DNA from: Geminicoccaceae bacterium SCSIO 64248
GTDB lineage: Bacteria; Pseudomonadota; Alphaproteobacteria; Geminicoccales; Geminicoccaceae
Assembly (NCBI GenBank): GCA_029814805.1
Contig: CP122394.1
Location: 278,287-342,286, forward strand
Direction of reading: 5' to 3'
DNA: 64,000 bases
Shown: piece after piece, positions 8,828-17,011 of the stretch
Numbering within the stretch: the first letter of the stretch is position 1
Layout: each line of letters opens with the position of its first letter
Program-made: the position numbers and the translations under genes
The notes under the pieces: model-generated
What the model saw: the letters and a program-made list of their open reading frames with translations, nothing else
Told to the model about the DNA's origin: nothing
Databases searched by the model: none

Positions 8828-9100
8828 ATGACGAAAGAAGCGGTGTTTACCATGAAACTTGAGCCGGACCTTCGTGCCGCGTTTTTGGCTGAGGCCGCCG
8901 CTGAAGACCGTCCGGCCTCACAGATCGCGCGCGAGCTGATGCGGGCCTACATCGAGGAACGCCGTCGCTCCCGCGAATACGACGCCTTTGTTCAGGCGAA
9001 GATCGATAAGGCCCGATCGTCGGCTCGAGCCGGCGCCAGCCGGTCCAACGCTGAAGTTGCAGCTGAGTTTGCCGCCCGGCGTGCGCAGGTCGTCAGATAG
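8828..9100 (+). CDS. RHH (CopG/ParD-like) antitoxin
   Basis: 90 residues. The start AVFTMKLEPDLRAAFLAEAA then EDRPASQIARELMRAYIEER is a ribbon-helix-helix DNA-binding module, followed by a charged, probably flexible toxin-binding tail. It lies directly before a ParE-like toxin gene with a 2-nt gap. It should bind the toxin and autorepress. It is preceded by an AT-rich promoter-like patch. Unlike the ParDE remnant 1 kb to the left, both frames here are intact. Confidence 0.82.
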   Translation: MTKEAVFTMKLEPDLRAAFLAEAAAEDRPASQIARELMRAYIEERRRSREYDAFVQAKIDKARSSARAGASRSNAEVAAEFAARRAQVVR

Positions 9101-9102
9101 AC

Positions 9103-9381
9103 GTGGACGTCTTCTGGACGCCCGAGGCGGAGCGCGACCGCCTTGCCGTGTGGGAGCATATCTTCACCGACAATCCCAAAGCGGCCGTCGCGATGGACGA
9201 GCTGTTCGATGACGCTGTCCTGCGCCTTGCGGAGTACCCAAACCTCGGGACAGTGGGCCGAGCTTCGGGAACACGCGAGCTTCTCCCCCATGAGAGCTAC
9301 CGCATCATCTACGAAATAAGAGACAACGCCATACGGATCTTGGCGGTCGTGCACACCGCAAGGCTATGGCCAAAAGGATGA
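9103..9381 (+). CDS. ParE/RelE-superfamily toxin
   Basis: 92 residues, typical for ParE. WTPEAERDRLAVWEHIFTDN at the N-terminus and RELLPHESYRIIYEIRDNAI near the end are the usual ParE/RelE-fold elements, finishing RILAVVHTARLWP. The start is GTG at 9103, 2 nt after the antitoxin stop. ParE members poison gyrase and RelE members cut mRNA; the sequence alone leans to ParE. It is a likely plasmid-addiction module. Confidence 0.85.
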   Translation: MDVFWTPEAERDRLAVWEHIFTDNPKAAVAMDELFDDAVLRLAEYPNLGTVGRASGTRELLPHESYRIIYEIRDNAIRILAVVHTARLWPKG

Positions 9382-9459
9382 GAGCACTTTGATACTCAAA
9401 CCGATCCGTGAAGGCGTGCTAAGGGCCGGAAAGCCGCGCATCATGGGGCTTCCCTCGCC

Positions 9460-9699
9460 TCACTCGCCCGTGCCGGGTATTTTGGTCGGGCTCCATCCGA
9501 TCGTGTTGTTGATCGAGGCGTGCCGGTTCGGGCTCGACGTCTCCCAGGTCGGCGAGTAGCCGACCGGCTCGGCCATGTCGTGCTTGTACACGTTGCGGAA
9601 CTGGCGCTGCATAGTCGCACGCATGCTTTTCTGCCGGTTAGCCTGAGTGCGTGCTTCGGCATCGCGTTGCGCCCGCTGGACGCGATGGTCTTTACGCAT
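9460..9699 (-). CDS. Small basic protein at the end of the trbB unit
   Basis: 79 residues, start ATG at 9699 overlapping the trbB stop by 8 nt, with AAGG just upstream. MRKDHRVQRAQRDAEARTQA is strongly basic and probably helical; the rest (NVYKHDMAEPVGYSPTWETS) is polar. There is no signal peptide or membrane segment. Translational coupling to trbB supports a real gene, perhaps acting with the secretion ATPase. I do not recognise the family. Confidence 0.6.
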   Translation of the reverse strand: MRKDHRVQRAQRDAEARTQANRQKSMRATMQRQFRNVYKHDMAEPVGYSPTWETSSPNRHASINNTIGWSPTKIPGTGE

Positions 9700-10618
9700 C
9701 CTTGTTCTCCCAGATTTCGGTGATATGGCGTCGATCGCCGCGGCCGTCGATCTGCACCACGGCATCGATCGCGCGCTCGACCGTCTCGAAGCGAAAGGCC
9801 GGCTGGGCTTCGAGCACGAGCGTGTGCAGGCGGTCGAGAGCTTCGCGTGCACCGTTGGAGTGCAGGGTGAACAGCGAGCCGCTATGGCCGGTGTTCAGCG
9901 CACGCACCAGCTCGAGCGCCTCGGGGCCTCGCACCTCGCCGACGATGATGCGATCGGGCCGGCCGCGCAGGGCCGAGCGCAGGCAGACATCCATCTCCAT
10001 CACGCCCGCGATCGCCTCGAGCGCCACCCAATGCGCACGCGGCGACAGGCCATCCTCGGCCGTCAGCATCAGCTCGCGCGGATCTTCGATCGTGATGATA
10101 CGCTCGTCCCTCGGGATCATGCCGAGCAGGGTGCGGAGCAGGGTGGTCTTGCCGGACCCAACGCTGCCCGACACGATCACGGTCTTGCGCGCCAGGACGA
10201 GCTGACTCAGTTGCTCGGCCTGGTCCTCGCTCATCACGCCGGTTTCGACATAGCGCTCGAGCGGGATGGCCAGACGGCGCAGCTTGCGCAGCGCCATGGT
10301 CGGTCGCTGCACCACGGGCGGCCGCCAGAACGACACGCGCCAGTCCGGTGGCATCAGCACGGAGACGAACGGCCGTTTCTCGGAGAACACCGTGTCGTTG
10401 TAGGCCGTGGCGTTCAGCGCGGCGGCCAGGACGGTGTCGTCGTCGAGGCCGCACGGATCGTGCAGACGCAGCTCGCCGCCGATGTCGACCACGACCGGAC
10501 CACCATCGTACAGCACCTCGGTCAGCGCCGGTTCGCGCTCGGCCAGTTCCAGGAACGGCCGCAGGCGGGCTTCGAAGAAGCCTTTGGCGACCTCACGCGG
10601 ATGACGGCTCACCACCAT
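9692..10618 (-). CDS. trbB: TrbB/VirB11 secretion ATPase
   Basis: Cytoplasmic hexameric ATPase that powers pilus assembly and switches the type IV secretion machine to DNA transfer. The ATG at 10618 gives 308 residues and has a GAAGG-like site; a TTG at 10645 would add nine residues. Motifs in order are Walker A GSVGSGKTT, Asp box TIEDPRELML, Walker B RPDRIIVGEVRG and His box TGHSGSLFTLHS. The start lies within the end of the preceding small membrane gene. It is placed far from the other trb genes, after repC and an AAA+ gene, an unusual order. Confidence 0.93.
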   Translation of the reverse strand: MVVSRHPREVAKGFFEARLRPFLELAEREPALTEVLYDGGPVVVDIGGELRLHDPCGLDDDTVLAAALNATAYNDTVFSEKRPFVSVLMPPDWRVSFWRPPVVQRPTMALRKLRRLAIPLERYVETGVMSEDQAEQLSQLVLARKTVIVSGSVGSGKTTLLRTLLGMIPRDERIITIEDPRELMLTAEDGLSPRAHWVALEAIAGVMEMDVCLRSALRGRPDRIIVGEVRGPEALELVRALNTGHSGSLFTLHSNGAREALDRLHTLVLEAQPAFRFETVERAIDAVVQIDGRGDRRHITEIWENKDA

Positions 10619-10947
10619 TCGCCTTCGCCGGGAGGCCGCCGCCAAGTGTTTGGGATGTGAGCCCGATCGACCGTGAGAATCCGCCAGACGATGAGCGAAC
10701 CGATGATGGCGAAGACCAGGGTCACGGCGGCTTGCCGCTCCCCCTGAACGAGGCCGATGATGGTGTCGTCAGTGTAGAAGGAGACAAAGACCATGAGAAG
10801 AATCAGCAGTCCCCATGCGGTTCCAATCATGAGCCGTCCGGCAAACCATTCGAAGGCCCAGCTGACGTTCAGTATGAGGCGCATCGAGCCTGTGGCGGCT
10901 TTCTCCCCGATTCGAACAACGTCCTGTTCGGTTCGCGGCAGCTTCAT
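10609..10947 (-). CDS. Small inner-membrane protein between AAA+ and trbB
   Basis: 112 residues with two clear hydrophobic segments (LMIGTAWGLLILLMVFVSFY and AAVTLVFAIIGSLIVWRIL) joined by a short polar loop, and a charged end. The start overlaps the AAA+ stop and the end overlaps trbB, so it belongs to the same operon. It could be a small membrane partner of the AAA+ ATPase or the secretion channel. The family is unknown to me. Confidence 0.72.
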   Translation of the reverse strand: MKLPRTEQDVVRIGEKAATGSMRLILNVSWAFEWFAGRLMIGTAWGLLILLMVFVSFYTDDTIIGLVQGERQAAVTLVFAIIGSLIVWRILTVDRAHIPNTWRRPPGEGEWW

Positions 10948-13184
10948 CGTGCCTCTCCTTTGGCAAAATCTTCCGGACGGAGGGTAACGGTCTCCGGTTG
11001 GCCGGCCGCCAAGGCGCGCATGACCGCGCGTTGCTCGGCTTGTCCGATCAGACCACGCAGATCGCGACCGGACGCATCGGGACTTTCGTGAGCCAGCTGG
11101 CTGGCGAGCGCTTCGGCATCGCCATCGAGCGGCTTGTCACGCAACAGAGCGAGCACGATACGCCGGCGCTCGTCCTCGCTCGGCAGCGGCACCGTGATCG
11201 TCCGGGTGAACCGCGAACGAATCGCCGGATCGATCACCTCGGGTCGGTTGCTTGCTGCCAGGACGAAGACATGACCGGCGTTTGCCGTGACGCCGTCCAT
11301 CTCCTGCAAAAGCTGGCCGACGATCTCACCGACAGCACTGTCGACCGTCAGACCTCCGCGCACCGGCGCCAGGATGTCGAGCTCGTCGATGAACAGGATG
11401 GCAGGCGCGGCTTCGCGCGCTCTTGTGAAGAGATCCCGCACCCGCTCACCGCTTTGACCGACCACGCCGGCTTTGAGCTCGGCCGTGCTGCCGGCGATGA
11501 AGTGCAGGCCGCTCTCCTGCGCGATCGTGCGCGCGATCTGCGTCTTGCCGGTGCCCGGCGGGCCGGACAGCATCAGGCCGCGCGGCAGGTCCACGCCACG
11601 GGCAGTCAGGGCCGCGGCGTGTTGCAGCATGCCGGCAACGGACTGCAATTCGCTCAAGGTGTCCTCGGCCAGGACGAGCCGATCCCAGCTCGCCTTGATG
11701 TCGACCACGGTCGAACCCTGCTTGCGCCAGCGGGCGGTGTGCTTGGTCAGCAGCTCGGGCGTGATCGCCCCATCCTCGCCAATCGCCCGCATCAGACGAC
11801 CCGCGAGGCTCGACAGGTCACGCCCGGCCATGCCGGTGGTCAGCTCGGCTGACCGGTCGGGCAGGGGCGCTTGATAACCGCGTGTGGTCAGTTCGCGACG
11901 CAGGATCGTCTCGCGGCTCGACGCCGACGGCAGGCCAATCTCGACCTCCTCACCGAAGCGCGACAGGATCGCCGGATCGATCGTGTCACGTCGGTTGGTG
12001 GCGCCGACCACCCAGACCGTGCCCTGCTTGCCGAAGCCGTCCCACTCCGACAGGAACGTGGTCAGGATCTCCTGCAGGAAGCTGTCGGGCCGCATGGTCC
12101 GCCGCGAGAACAGGCCGTCACATTCGTCGACGAACAGCACCGCGCGCGGTTCATTCAAAGCGCGCTGCCAGAGTTCGCGGGTTCGTTGCCCGCTCATGCC
12201 CGTCCACTCCGCTTTGAGATCAGGCAGTGATATCGGGTAGAACGCGCATCCGATCCGAGCAGCCAGCGCACGAGCGATCAGCGTCTTGCCCGTGCCGGGA
12301 GGGCCATGGAGCAGCAGCCCACCGGAGGCGGTCGAGCGGCCTTCGCTGAACGCCTCTGCGAGGCCGTCCAATTCCGTTTGGACATCGGCCTCGATCACCA
12401 CGCTCGCCCAGGGATCGCCGCCGCCGGCGCTGCCGCTACGCAGCGGCGTCGGCGCGCTGCGCGTCTGCCCGATCCGCCGCCAGGTCGTGCACTGCTCATC
12501 GAATTGCTCGGCCAACCGACGCACGGCGCGACGGGGCCGGGGCAGGGCGTCCTTGACCTGGACACGATGGGGGAACGACGTCACCGCCTGGCGACCTTCG
12601 GCGGTCAGATGCACCAGCGCCACCATCGGCCCGAACCGGCGGAACACGCCGACCACCAGATCACCGGGCGCGCTCGTCCCGATCGAAGGACCGTTGATGA
12701 TGTCGAAGCCGCTCGAGCTCCTGCCGACCCGGGCGGCGAGGTAGCGTCCACTCGTCGGTCCGCTCGCCTGGGTCTGCATCAGGCGCAGGTTGAAGCCGAG
12801 CAGAAGAACGGTCGGCCACAACCAGAACTCGGTGATCAGCGCTGCCGTGAGGCACGCCATCAACCAGATCGTGACCTGGCCCGGCCAAAAGCTGTTCACG
12901 ACCTGGGAGGCAATCACCCAGGCCATCGCGGAGGCCAGGGATGGCAGCCACATCAGCGGCGGACGACCGGATCCCGCGGCCGCAACCGGGGCAGGCTTGT
13001 CGGAATGGAACTGAGAGTCTTGGGTAAAATAGCGGCGCCAAAACGGTGGCAGCACCAGCTTCGCCAGGACACGATGGGCGTAGGCAGGGCGTAGGATCGG
13101 ATCGATCCGCCGTGCGAAGGCGCGCAGCTGGCGCTCCGCCTTGGATCGTCCCTGGGTTCGTTCCCGTCCGATCACAGCAGCCAT
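10944..13184 (-). CDS. Membrane-anchored tandem AAA+ ATPase (Cdc48/FtsH-like AAA modules)
   Basis: 746 residues. The N-terminal 150 hold two or three hydrophobic segments (SLASAMAWVIASQVVNSFW; TIWLMACLTAALITEFWLW). Two AAA modules follow: the first with Walker A HGPPGTGKT near residue 293 and Walker B VLFVDECDGLF, the second with SGPPGTGKT near 540 and ILFIDELDIL. Both keep the DE pair and have downstream arginines, so both look active. There is no protease HExxH, so it is not FtsH. The gene starts 13 nt inside the repC-like gene and runs into trbB. It may remodel replication or transfer complexes at the membrane; this is inference. Confidence 0.85.
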   Translation of the reverse strand: MAAVIGRERTQGRSKAERQLRAFARRIDPILRPAYAHRVLAKLVLPPFWRRYFTQDSQFHSDKPAPVAAAGSGRPPLMWLPSLASAMAWVIASQVVNSFWPGQVTIWLMACLTAALITEFWLWPTVLLLGFNLRLMQTQASGPTSGRYLAARVGRSSSGFDIINGPSIGTSAPGDLVVGVFRRFGPMVALVHLTAEGRQAVTSFPHRVQVKDALPRPRRAVRRLAEQFDEQCTTWRRIGQTRSAPTPLRSGSAGGGDPWASVVIEADVQTELDGLAEAFSEGRSTASGGLLLHGPPGTGKTLIARALAARIGCAFYPISLPDLKAEWTGMSGQRTRELWQRALNEPRAVLFVDECDGLFSRRTMRPDSFLQEILTTFLSEWDGFGKQGTVWVVGATNRRDTIDPAILSRFGEEVEIGLPSASSRETILRRELTTRGYQAPLPDRSAELTTGMAGRDLSSLAGRLMRAIGEDGAITPELLTKHTARWRKQGSTVVDIKASWDRLVLAEDTLSELQSVAGMLQHAAALTARGVDLPRGLMLSGPPGTGKTQIARTIAQESGLHFIAGSTAELKAGVVGQSGERVRDLFTRAREAAPAILFIDELDILAPVRGGLTVDSAVGEIVGQLLQEMDGVTANAGHVFVLAASNRPEVIDPAIRSRFTRTITVPLPSEDERRRIVLALLRDKPLDGDAEALASQLAHESPDASGRDLRGLIGQAEQRAVMRALAAGQPETVTLRPEDFAKGEAR

Positions 13185-14440
13185 TTTTGACCTCCTATCT
13201 CACCATCCGTCTTGCGCTTGCGGGTGCGATAGCCCCACAGGCTGGCGACCGGGTTGAGCGCCTCGGTCGGCTTGCGCAGCATGCCGACCAGGACCGCCCC
13301 CCGGTTGCGGCCGCGGATCAGCTCGGCCGGCATCTCCAAGGCCGCCAGGGCGGCCAGCGCCGCCTTGGTCGAGCCGTGCCGGTCGCAGGCCTCTTGCCAC
13401 AGCTCGCGGCGCACTCCGGCCTTGGCACAGGCGTTCTGGCCGATCATTGCCAGGGTCGCGCTGTCCAGGGGACCGTCGAACACCGTGCGCATCGTCCGGT
13501 AATGCGCCGAGAGCGAGGCGAGATCCTCGTCGCTCAGGCGCAGGCCTGAACGGTGCCGATAGTCGCCCCGCTCCCCCTTGGTCTCTGGTCCTTGAGCGCC
13601 CTTGATCGTCTGCCAAGGTTGGATTCCAGAATCGTTAATGGATTCGGCTGTAAGATTCGGGCCCACATTTCTGTGGGCCTGGCTCCTTATCTCTGCGCTC
13701 TCAATTGTGCCCGACCCCATCAAGGTCAGAGCTCCCCGCCAGCCTCGGCGAGCCGCCTCGAGCCGGCGCAGCACCACCTGGTCGTGCTCAGCCTGACGCA
13801 GCGGGCCGGCCGCCCCGTCCAGCCGACGCACCGCGCGCAGCTCCGCCCGCGCGTCCTTGGTCGCGGTCTCGATCTCGAGCAGGCGCGCGCGGTCCTCGAT
13901 CGGCCGGCCGGTGCGCTCGGCGTCGAGCCGCAGCCCGGCCAGATCGGTCGCGATCTCGCCCAGCTCGTGCACTTCCTGGGCGATCGCCTGGCGGCGCTGC
14001 TTGGCCTCGATAGCCGCCGGGCGCAGAGCGCTGGCGACCGCAGCCGACGGCGCCAGACTGATGATGCGCCGACGCTTCGGGTAGCGGCGCTCGATCAGCC
14101 CAGCCCCCTCCAGCTCGGCCAGATGACGCTCGATGGTCGTGCTGGTCTTGCCGGCCAGGCCGGCCATCTCGGCTGTCCCCAGCCACACCACCGGCTCGCG
14201 GCCCTCCTGCCAGTCGACATTGGGCGTGTGGCTGAACAGAATCAGCAGCGTCACCATGGCGCCATCGCCCACCGGACGGGCGACACCGGCATTGGCCAAC
14301 GCCGCCAGCACATCGTTCTTGCTGCGCAGCGAGGGCGGCAGCCCGCGATACGCCTCGCTTTCGGCGCGGGCGGCCCGATAGCCGGCCGTGCGTCGTGCGA
14401 CCCCTGCCGGCGTCGTCGCCGGCCCTGGTTCCTCATGCAT
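13172..14440 (-). CDS. repC: RepC-family plasmid replication initiator
   Basis: 422 residues. The N-terminal domain resembles RepC of repABC plasmids: GLPPSLRSKNDVLAALANAG, an HTH with TTIERHLAELEGAGLIERR, then a coiled, charged middle. The C-terminal domain (RRELWQEACDRHGSTKAALA, then GAVLVGMLRKPTEALNP) matches the RepC end domain. RepC initiates at an origin inside its own gene, and here the middle has a lower-GC patch with a perfect hairpin at 13660-13679. No repA or repB partition genes adjoin it. It overlaps the AAA+ gene by 13 nt, so it is transcribed with conjugation genes. Family call fairly sure, role inferred. Confidence 0.78.
   Translation of the reverse strand: MHEEPGPATTPAGVARRTAGYRAARAESEAYRGLPPSLRSKNDVLAALANAGVARPVGDGAMVTLLILFSHTPNVDWQEGREPVVWLGTAEMAGLAGKTSTTIERHLAELEGAGLIERRYPKRRRIISLAPSAAVASALRPAAIEAKQRRQAIAQEVHELGEIATDLAGLRLDAERTGRPIEDRARLLEIETATKDARAELRAVRRLDGAAGPLRQAEHDQVVLRRLEAARRGWRGALTLMGSGTIESAEIRSQAHRNVGPNLTAESINDSGIQPWQTIKGAQGPETKGERGDYRHRSGLRLSDEDLASLSAHYRTMRTVFDGPLDSATLAMIGQNACAKAGVRRELWQEACDRHGSTKAALAALAALEMPAELIRGRNRGAVLVGMLRKPTEALNPVASLWGYRTRKRKTDGEIGGQKWLL
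13660..13679. repeat. Perfect hairpin inside repC, possible origin element
   Basis: Stem GGCCCACA/TGTGGGCC with a TTTC loop, inside the coding sequence in a local AT-richer patch (about 13600-13700). repABC origins map within repC, so this is a candidate oriV feature. The role is inference. Confidence 0.4.
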
Positions 14441-14539
14441 GGAATCATCCGCATGCGGGTGGAATCCAAACGCCCAGGGCGCCTGGCATCAGGCCGCACG
14501 AATCCGTGGCAAGAACAGGCTTGCTTTTTCCGCCGCGAT

Positions 14540-14640
14540 GCATGAGATTCCGGTTGTCCAAGCCAGAATTTCATGTGTGCGGCTCGTTCGTGCACCGATG
14601 ACAGGCCCGCCTCCAAGCGGGCCTTCGTCGTTTCAAGACC
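14540..14640 (+). ncRNA. Candidate antisense (inc) RNA upstream of repC
   Basis: The 310 bases upstream of repC hold no gene. A compact GC hairpin at 14604-14623 followed by a T-rich tail on the plus strand would end a transcript running antisense to the repC leader. repABC plasmids have exactly such a small counter-transcribed RNA before repC that limits copy number. No promoter was confidently placed, so the 5' end is a guess. Confidence 0.35.
14604..14633 (+). terminator. Hairpin terminator upstream of repC, plus-strand direction
   Basis: Stem GGCCCGC/GCGGGCC with a six-base loop, followed by TTCGTCGTTT. No plus-strand protein gene ends here, which supports a small RNA. Confidence 0.55.
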
Positions 14641-14750
14641 TAGAGTTTCATGCAATCCCCCCGGATCGGGCGCTAACCCAGCGCCAGCGTTGGACAACGC
14701 GGCTAAGCTCGTCACGACGCAAGCATGATGAACAGGCTCGGTCGCGGAAA

Positions 14751-15611
14751 TCATGTTCGGTCAGTAGTGCTTCCGCGGCCCATCGCGCGTGCGCCGGATA
14801 TGGCCTGACCGGCCAAGCCGAAGATGCTGGTGGCCCCGGATGCCGCCTGGATGACGCCTCGTCCCCAGACCGAGGTCTGCCAGACCAGGAACGCGGCGAA
14901 GGCGGCGGCGGCGTCGGATGCGAGGTACTGAATCAGGAAATGCTCTTCATTGGGACCAGGGATGGTGTAACCGACGAGCATCTCGGTGGCGGCCGCGAGG
15001 ATCATGGCAATCAGCACCAGCCGCAAGGTCATGCCGGCGGTCCAGATCAGGGCGGCGAAGCCAATACCCTGCATGCCCATGACCATCGTGAAAGGTAAGA
15101 GCAGCGGCAGAACCGCGCCCACCAGCCAGAACTCCAGGATCGCGCCGGCAACGGCGAACGAGGCGATAAAGTGCATCAGCCAGATCCAGGCGGCATGACC
15201 GAGCATGTGCGTGCCCGTGAGCCAGGAGCCCATGTCGGTAAGCGAAGCTTGGGCGGCGGCGGCATCGACAACGCGGCTGGCCAAATTCGCGCCACGCTCG
15301 ATGACATCCATGACCTGGATGCCGGAGCCGCCGATCATGCCGCTGACTTCGGAAGCGGTATTGAAGCTCTCCTGCATGATGGCCGGCCAATACGAGACCG
15401 CACCGAGCACCAGCCCCGTAGTGATCAGCCAACCGACGATCGCCGGAATAATGCCGCCGCCACCGCCGGCAATGCGCATCGAAATGCCGAAGATCACGCC
15501 AATCGAGGCGATGACCACACCAAGCCGCCAAGCAATCAGCGACGTGGTGGTCATGGCGGTTTTTGCTTGGATGATCAGGGGCGTCATCATGTCCAGGAAC
15601 GAGAAATCCAT
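14751..15611 (-). CDS. trbL: TrbL/VirB6-like polytopic channel protein
   Basis: 286 residues with five to seven hydrophobic segments, including LGVVIASIGVIFGI, IVGWLITTGLVLGAV, GAVLPLLLPFTMVMG and LRLVLIAMILAAA. The order and the alternating loops resemble TrbL/VirB6, the inner-membrane channel component of the mating apparatus; it is shorter than the usual 400-500 residues for TrbL. It ends the minus-strand mating-pair operon before repC. The 3-nt gap to the preceding gene indicates co-transcription. Confidence 0.85.
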   Translation of the reverse strand: MDFSFLDMMTPLIIQAKTAMTTTSLIAWRLGVVIASIGVIFGISMRIAGGGGGIIPAIVGWLITTGLVLGAVSYWPAIMQESFNTASEVSGMIGGSGIQVMDVIERGANLASRVVDAAAAQASLTDMGSWLTGTHMLGHAAWIWLMHFIASFAVAGAILEFWLVGAVLPLLLPFTMVMGMQGIGFAALIWTAGMTLRLVLIAMILAAATEMLVGYTIPGPNEEHFLIQYLASDAAAAFAAFLVWQTSVWGRGVIQAASGATSIFGLAGQAISGARAMGRGSTTDRT

Positions 15612-15614
15612 GGC

Positions 15615-16622
15615 TCAACCTCCTGGTGCGGTTCGGATTGGCGCGACGTCTTCGGTGGAACCGCTAAAGAAGCGATCGGACGTGACCACCGCGTCTTTCT
15701 CGGGATTGGATTGGCGCACGACGAGTTCGGCCAGCAACTCGTTGGTGGTGCTGAGCTGCAGGGACAGATAGCCGATGCGCTGATTGAGCAGGGTCTGGTT
15801 CGAGAACATCGCCTGGAACAGCCCAATCACACCGTAGCCGCTCGAACCAGCCGCCTGACCCGCGATCAGGTTGGCCTGCTCCTGCATCGACATCATGCCC
15901 TGTTGCTCGTTGACCGCCGCGTTTCGTTGCATGGCCGCGGTGACACGCGCACGCGATGCCCGGGCCCGCTCGATCACGAGGTCGTTCTGCTCGGCGGGCG
16001 TGCGTGGCGGGTCTTCGGGAAAGCTGCGCTCAAGGGCGGTCGGGATGGTTTCGAGCCGGCTGAAACTGTCGGCACCGGCGGCGTCGAGCATGGCGAGAAG
16101 CTGATTGAGCAAGGCCAGCCACTCGGTTGGAATGAGCATGGCCGGTAGCATTTCGAAGAACTCGATCATGATCTCGACGAGATCTTCCAGGCCATCGACG
16201 ACATCGCCGCCACCGCCGAATTGCGCCTTGGCCTCCTTGGCACCTCCGCTGAGAAGACCTGCGGCGCCAACCACGCCGGCGAGCCCCATCATCAGCTTGC
16301 GCCGTGAGGCAGCCTTGGCGTCATCCGTGTCTTCTGCTTTTCGGTCGGCGTCGTGTTCGTCGGTCTCGGCTTCATGATTGCAGCCATCGTCCGATGAGGA
16401 TGGTGGCCGGGCCTGAAGCATGGTGAGCAGGTCGTTGATCGAGACGGTCGAATCGGCATCGCCGCAAGCGACGTCACTTGTCTCTGTGGTCTTGCCTCGA
16501 TCCGCGAGTGCTTCGAGGCGTTGGCGGAGGTCTCGTTTGCTCTCCTGGGCTCGCGCACCTGCCAGGATGGCTTCGGCGAGCCGTTCAGCCTGTTGCTTCA
16601 GGGATTCGGTGGCATCGGTCAT
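15615..16622 (-). CDS. TrbJ/VirB5-like exported protein with long cytoplasmic-type N-terminus
   Basis: 335 residues. The first ~105 are charged and signal-less. Then SRRKLMMGLAGVVGAAGLL follows, an Arg-Arg export-like signal ending near AKA, followed by a mature region with helical, Gln/Asn-rich segments (SMQEQANLIAGQAAGSSGYG; LLNQRIGYLSLQLSTTNELL) as in TrbJ/VirB5 minor pilus proteins. A short motif ERSFPEDPPRTPAEQ recurs in the product of the gene at 17008-17481. The position between VirB4 and TrbL fits VirB5/TrbJ. An internal start near 16310 would give a normal signal peptide and should be considered. Confidence 0.62.
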   Translation of the reverse strand: MTDATESLKQQAERLAEAILAGARAQESKRDLRQRLEALADRGKTTETSDVACGDADSTVSINDLLTMLQARPPSSSDDGCNHEAETDEHDADRKAEDTDDAKAASRRKLMMGLAGVVGAAGLLSGGAKEAKAQFGGGGDVVDGLEDLVEIMIEFFEMLPAMLIPTEWLALLNQLLAMLDAAGADSFSRLETIPTALERSFPEDPPRTPAEQNDLVIERARASRARVTAAMQRNAAVNEQQGMMSMQEQANLIAGQAAGSSGYGVIGLFQAMFSNQTLLNQRIGYLSLQLSTTNELLAELVVRQSNPEKDAVVTSDRFFSGSTEDVAPIRTAPGG

Positions 16623-17011
16623 AGAGGCGGTCCCGAAGCGAGCACATGCAGGGGAAGCTCGGCGCCGAAGGCGCTGCTGATCGCGGCACCGCCGAGCGTG
16701 GCGAGCGCGCCCGCGACCATCAGGTCGATTGCGGGCGGCAGGCTGAAGCCGAAGGCGATGGCGGCCCCGATCAGCATCAAGCCGATCACGGGCAAGACCA
16801 GCGCGAGACGTGACCCGGACACGAGCACGCGATCCGCGAGGCGTGTCCAGCCAACCTCGGCACCGGATAAGGTCCGTGCATCCGCCGGGAATGCGGCGAG
16901 CAGGACGATCGCCAGGATGACCAAGGCGAGCAGCAGCAGCACTCGCGGCGAGCCACGCGTCAGGAAGCGCCGCCGCTGTGCGGGGTGGCGTGGAATGCGC
17001 AGCGGGGTCAT
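16619..17011 (-). CDS. Small membrane protein of the trb operon
   Basis: 130 residues. A basic start is followed by a hydrophobic segment (VLLLLALVILAIVLLAAF) ending in ADA, possibly a signal peptide, then two more membrane segments (LALVLPVIGLMLIGAAIAF; DLMVAGALATLGGAAISSAF). It overlaps both neighbours by 4 nt, so it belongs to the operon. Topology recalls a VirB2-like or lysis-type small protein, but a clear pilin gene exists at 20430, so I leave the function open. Confidence 0.65.
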   Translation of the reverse strand: MTPLRIPRHPAQRRRFLTRGSPRVLLLLALVILAIVLLAAFPADARTLSGAEVGWTRLADRVLVSGSRLALVLPVIGLMLIGAAIAFGFSLPPAIDLMVAGALATLGGAAISSAFGAELPLHVLASGPPL

